Below are positions 61,083 through 64,000 of a stretch of 64,000 nt of DNA, in pieces. The notes under the pieces were generated by a model. The model saw only the letters and a list, made by a program, of their open reading frames with translations. It was not told the origin of the DNA and ran no database searches. Position numbers and translations under genes: made by a program. Numbering within the stretch: position 1 is the stretch's first letter; the number at the start of each line of letters is the position of its first letter. The stretch comes from an uncultured Eubacteriales bacterium (lineage in GTDB: Bacteria > Bacillota > Clostridia > UBA1381 > UMGS1253): the NCBI GenBank assembly GCA_902492065.1, contig CABUKE010000009.1, forward strand, positions 1 to 64,000, written 5' to 3'.

Positions 61083-64000
61083 ATGGTTGCAAAAATTTTG
61101 GTTTTGGCGGTGCTGGCCGCGGCATTTATACAGCTTTGGCTGCTGGCGGTACGGCGGGTGAATACAGCACGCGTCCGGATTGAAAAAGTAGAGCGGACCT
61201 TTCTGGCGGAGGAAAAACTGGCACAGTATGCGCAGGAATTGGCGGACTCCATGACATTGGGGAAACAGAGCGGCCACGGAAATATCAAGGCACGGCTCGC
61301 CTCCCACTTCGCCTATATCACTTCCGTATACCGTCAGCTCAACCTGCGCGCGTCGGAAGGAAAAAGACTGCCTGCGGCTGCGGAGTGGATTCTCGACAAC
61401 TACTATATCGTGGAAAAAGAAGTTGCAAAAATAGAGGAATCTTTGTCGCCGGACGCTTTGGAACGGATTGCAGTCGTGACGGAAGGTGCACAGAAAGGAA
61501 GCCCGGTTTCCTATGCGCTGGCAAAGGAATTTGTGGCACACCGCGCCGCAAAGATTGACACTTCGTCGCTGCACGCCTTTCTGGGAGAATACACGCGCCA
61601 TGTCAGCCTGAGTAGCGATGAGATATGGCTCTTTTTTGATATGCTCAAGCTCGTTTTGATTGAAAATATCGCTTATTTGTGCAAGCGCCTCCGCTTTTGT
61701 ATCAAGGAATCCGACTATGCGGAGAAATACGCTGCCTATGTGCTGACAAAAAAGGGCGACCCGGCGCAGATGGAACAAAAAGTGCTGCGCTATTTCGCGC
61801 GCGGAAGAGTCAGCAAGACGTTTGTATCGGCATTTTTGGAACGAATGAAGCAGGAGGGCCAGACGGGAAACGAGATGATACAGCTTGTAAACGAGGTGCT
61901 TCGCCGCCGTGGAATGGACGGACGGCAGATTATCCTTGACGAACAGGCGGCACAGGCCCAGTACCAGACCGGAATGGGCGGATGTATTCGCACCATTGTT
62001 GCGCTTGACGATATGAATCTTGCCGCGCTTTACGACGAGGTAAGCGGAACCGTGCGTGAGCTCAGGGCAGACCCGGTTGGAGTCTACCAAAGGATGGACG
62101 CGGAGTCGCAGAGACTGTACCAGTCGGAGGTGCGCGCCCTGTCGGAACAGACGGGGGCTGCGGAGAGCGTTGTAGCGGAGGAAGCGCGGAAGCTGGCAGA
62201 ACAAGGAGAAACAGAAGCGGCGCGCCATATTGGCCACTATCTGCTTGGCCGCGGGCGGGAGCAACTGCTTGTGCGGCTTGGCGGGAAAGGAAAAGGGCGC
62301 GGGCTACAGACAATTGCATATTTTGGCGGGATTTGGCTCGGCGCACTGGCGGTTGGAGGTCTGTTTTTCCTATGCCTGCTTCCGGTTGGAACAGCGGCAG
62401 CTATCGTGATAGGGCTGCTCGCCTTCCTGCTCGCGACCCAGCCGACGGTTGAAATTGCAAACAGCATTGCGGCGCGGCTTGTCAAGCCAAAACCGCTTCC
62501 GAAGCTGTCGTTCCCGGACGGACTGCCGCAGGACTGCCGGACATTGGTCGTTACGACAACGCTGCTCTACGATAAGGCAGGGATTGACGCGCTGGCGGAG
62601 CAGATGGAAGATTTTTATCTGCTCAACCGCGAGGATAACTTGTACTTTGCCCTATTGGCAGACTATAAAGACAGCGCAGAAAAAATCGCAGAAGAGGAAC
62701 TGCAAAACCATGCGCGGCAGGCGGTGCAGCGGCTCAACCAGAAATATGCGGATGGGGAGAAGAAGTTTTTCTTCCTGCTGCGCGAACAGGTATACAGTAA
62801 AAGCGAGGGGAGATGGATGGGAGCAGAGCGGAAGCGCGGTGCGCTTTGCGCCCTTGTCCGCCTGCTCAAAACCGGCGCGCACGGCGATTTTATCGCGCCG
62901 GATGAGACCCTGCACGAGATGGGAATCAAATATGTAATCACGCTGGATGCGGACACGAGGCTTCACCACGGGACGGCGGCGCGCATGGTCGGCGCGATGG
63001 CGCATCCAGTAAATGCGCCGGTTATGGATTCAAGCCGCAGAGTTGTGACCGAAGGATATGCGATATTACAGCCAAAGGTGGGAATCGACATCGAGAGTGC
63101 GGGAAAGACCTTTTACACCAAGGTCTACGCCGCATACGGCGGCATTGACGCCTACAGCGGTGCGGCGAGCGATGTATACCAGGATTTGTTCGGCGAGGCA
63201 ATTTTTGTTGGGAAGGGAATATTTGATATAGATATTTTTGACGAGGTGCTTACCGCGCGCCTGCCGGAGGAGCGGATTTTAAGCCACGACCTCCTGGAAG
63301 GCTCGTATTTGCGCTGTGGGCTTTTGTCCGATACGGAGGTCAGCGACTCCTACCCACCCAAATACCTGTCGCACATCAGCCGCCTGCACCGCTGGACGCG
63401 CGGCGACTGGCAGCTTTTGGCGTGGCTCGGCGGGCGCGTGCCGACGAAAGACGGGACGGAGCTAAACCCGCTCGGCAAGCTGTCCAAATATAAGATTTTT
63501 GACAATCTGCGGCGGAGTATGCTGCCGGTGATTCGCCTTCTTTTGCTTCTTGCCGCGATGTTTCTGCCCATGCCGTACGCTTATCCGGCGGTTGGAGCTG
63601 TGCTTTTGCTCGGCGCGTACCCGCTGCTTCACGAGCTGTGGAGCGCGGCTGCGTCCCGGCTGCGCTACCATATCAGCCCGAAGTTCCACGCAAGGATACT
63701 CTATGGGGCAAAGCGCGCCGTGATCGAATATCTGCTCGGAATTACCATGCTTGCCTACGAGGCGTGCCAAATGGCAGACGCGGTCGTAAGGACGCTGTGG
63801 CGGCTGGCCGTGTCGAAAAAGCATATGCTCTCCTGGGTCACGGCGCAGGATGCGGAAAAACGGGACAAAACGACGGCGGCATACCACTATCAAAAGATGT
63901 GGGCCAGCCCGGCGATTGGCACGGTGCTTGTTTTGTTGGGCATATTGTCGGGCGGAAATAAGGCGCCGCTGTTTCTGCTGTTTGGCCTGTGGTGGATCGC
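61083..64000 (+). CDS. Cyclic beta-glucan synthase (NdvB-type), 3' partial
   Basis: The frame from ATG at 61083 (AAGGA 9 bases upstream; another ATG at 61074 is possible) stays open to the window edge, giving 972 codons. Residues 5-25 are a membrane helix; about 420-465 carry two more ('IWLGALAVGGLFFLCLLPVG'); then a GT84-type glycosyltransferase with 'YVITLDADTRLHHGTAARMV' (DxD-like), 'FVGKGIFDIDIFDEVL' and 'RLHRWTRGDWQLLAWLGGR', followed by more helices near 820-860. This matches NdvB proteins (about 2800 residues) that make cyclic beta-1,2-glucan and end in GH94 phosphorylase-like domains, which would lie outside the window. Clostridial members are common, but their product is less certain. 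Confidence 0.92.
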   Translation, partial: MVAKILVLAVLAAAFIQLWLLAVRRVNTARVRIEKVERTFLAEEKLAQYAQELADSMTLGKQSGHGNIKARLASHFAYITSVYRQLNLRASEGKRLPAAAEWILDNYYIVEKEVAKIEESLSPDALERIAVVTEGAQKGSPVSYALAKEFVAHRAAKIDTSSLHAFLGEYTRHVSLSSDEIWLFFDMLKLVLIENIAYLCKRLRFCIKESDYAEKYAAYVLTKKGDPAQMEQKVLRYFARGRVSKTFVSAFLERMKQEGQTGNEMIQLVNEVLRRRGMDGRQIILDEQAAQAQYQTGMGGCIRTIVALDDMNLAALYDEVSGTVRELRADPVGVYQRMDAESQRLYQSEVRALSEQTGAAESVVAEEARKLAEQGETEAARHIGHYLLGRGREQLLVRLGGKGKGRGLQTIAYFGGIWLGALAVGGLFFLCLLPVGTAAAIVIGLLAFLLATQPTVEIANSIAARLVKPKPLPKLSFPDGLPQDCRTLVVTTTLLYDKAGIDALAEQMEDFYLLNREDNLYFALLADYKDSAEKIAEEELQNHARQAVQRLNQKYADGEKKFFFLLREQVYSKSEGRWMGAERKRGALCALVRLLKTGAHGDFIAPDETLHEMGIKYVITLDADTRLHHGTAARMVGAMAHPVNAPVMDSSRRVVTEGYAILQPKVGIDIESAGKTFYTKVYAAYGGIDAYSGAASDVYQDLFGEAIFVGKGIFDIDIFDEVLTARLPEERILSHDLLEGSYLRCGLLSDTEVSDSYPPKYLSHISRLHRWTRGDWQLLAWLGGRVPTKDGTELNPLGKLSKYKIFDNLRRSMLPVIRLLLLLAAMFLPMPYAYPAVGAVLLLGAYPLLHELWSAAASRLRYHISPKFHARILYGAKRAVIEYLLGITMLAYEACQMADAVVRTLWRLAVSKKHMLSWVTAQDAEKRDKTTAAYHYQKMWASPAIGTVLVLLGILSGGNKAPLFLLFGLWWI

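Noticed and set aside
60876..62264. 462-codon minus-strand frame opposite the NdvB-type gene
   Set aside because: Composition-driven antisense frame; the plus strand encodes a continuous glycosyltransferase.
1..64000. CRISPR array or Cas genes
   Set aside because: No regularly spaced repeats with unique spacers and no Cas-like protein; the repeats seen are protein modules or single duplications.

Overview
The window looks like a chromosomal segment of an anaerobic, spore-forming member of class Clostridia. The evidence is an alpha/beta small acid-soluble spore protein, YunB, a SpoIIQ-like M23 protein, a sensory-type [FeFe]-hydrogenase protein paired with a SpoIIE-family phosphatase, the Fe-S scaffold/GGGtGRT pair, LexA, and a tetrahydrofolate riboswitch in front of a folate ECF transporter gene. 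Order and genus cannot be fixed from the sequence alone.

Layout. 1-12 kb: the 3' part of a giant secreted protein (seven RCC1-like blades, eight CBM35-like modules, PPC-like domains, an M60/gluzincin-type HEMGH peptidase) and a smaller secreted protein ending in a copper-amine-oxidase-N-like domain. 12-16 kb: debris, with a ParM-like fragment, a tRNA-Met, a serine-recombinase remnant, and a scrambled pseudogene copy of the giant gene that contains an inverted module and ends in a truncated VWA-like gene fused to a 115-bp copy of the upstream gene. 16-24 kb: an AraC regulator divergent from a 2285-residue secreted alpha/beta-hydrolase with many carbohydrate-binding-like modules. 24-26 kb: remnants of an IS256-family transposase, RecD2 and YqaJ.

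26-34 kb is the most unusual accessory block. It holds tails of polymorphic toxins with immunity-like genes, a DUF6273/copper-amine-oxidase-N protein flanked by two copies of a promoter-palindrome unit, an XRE regulator divergent from a gene fusing a phage MuF-like cysteine/histidine motif to a lipase, a four-helix membrane protein with an ankyrin-like segment directly behind that gene, and a decayed phage/plasmid-type ATPase. 34-38 kb: tRNA genes (Lys, Asp, Thr, Arg), the Fe-S scaffold/GGGtGRT pair and prophage lysis-module remnants.

38-64 kb is ordinary core chromosome: an amidohydrolase, the riboswitch-folT-folC-yunB run, lexA, a small cysteine-rich protein, a P-loop ATPase, the sensory hydrogenase operon, mscL, an esterase, an AraC/GH4 pair, a SASP gene, a SpoIIQ-like gene, a two-gene DNA repair/modification pair with a radical SAM enzyme, a lepA-hemW-amidohydrolase-GH32 operon, and the first 972 codons of an NdvB-type cyclic beta-glucan synthase that runs off the end. 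The best candidate for an undescribed system is the lipase/membrane-protein pair at 30.0-32.5 kb.
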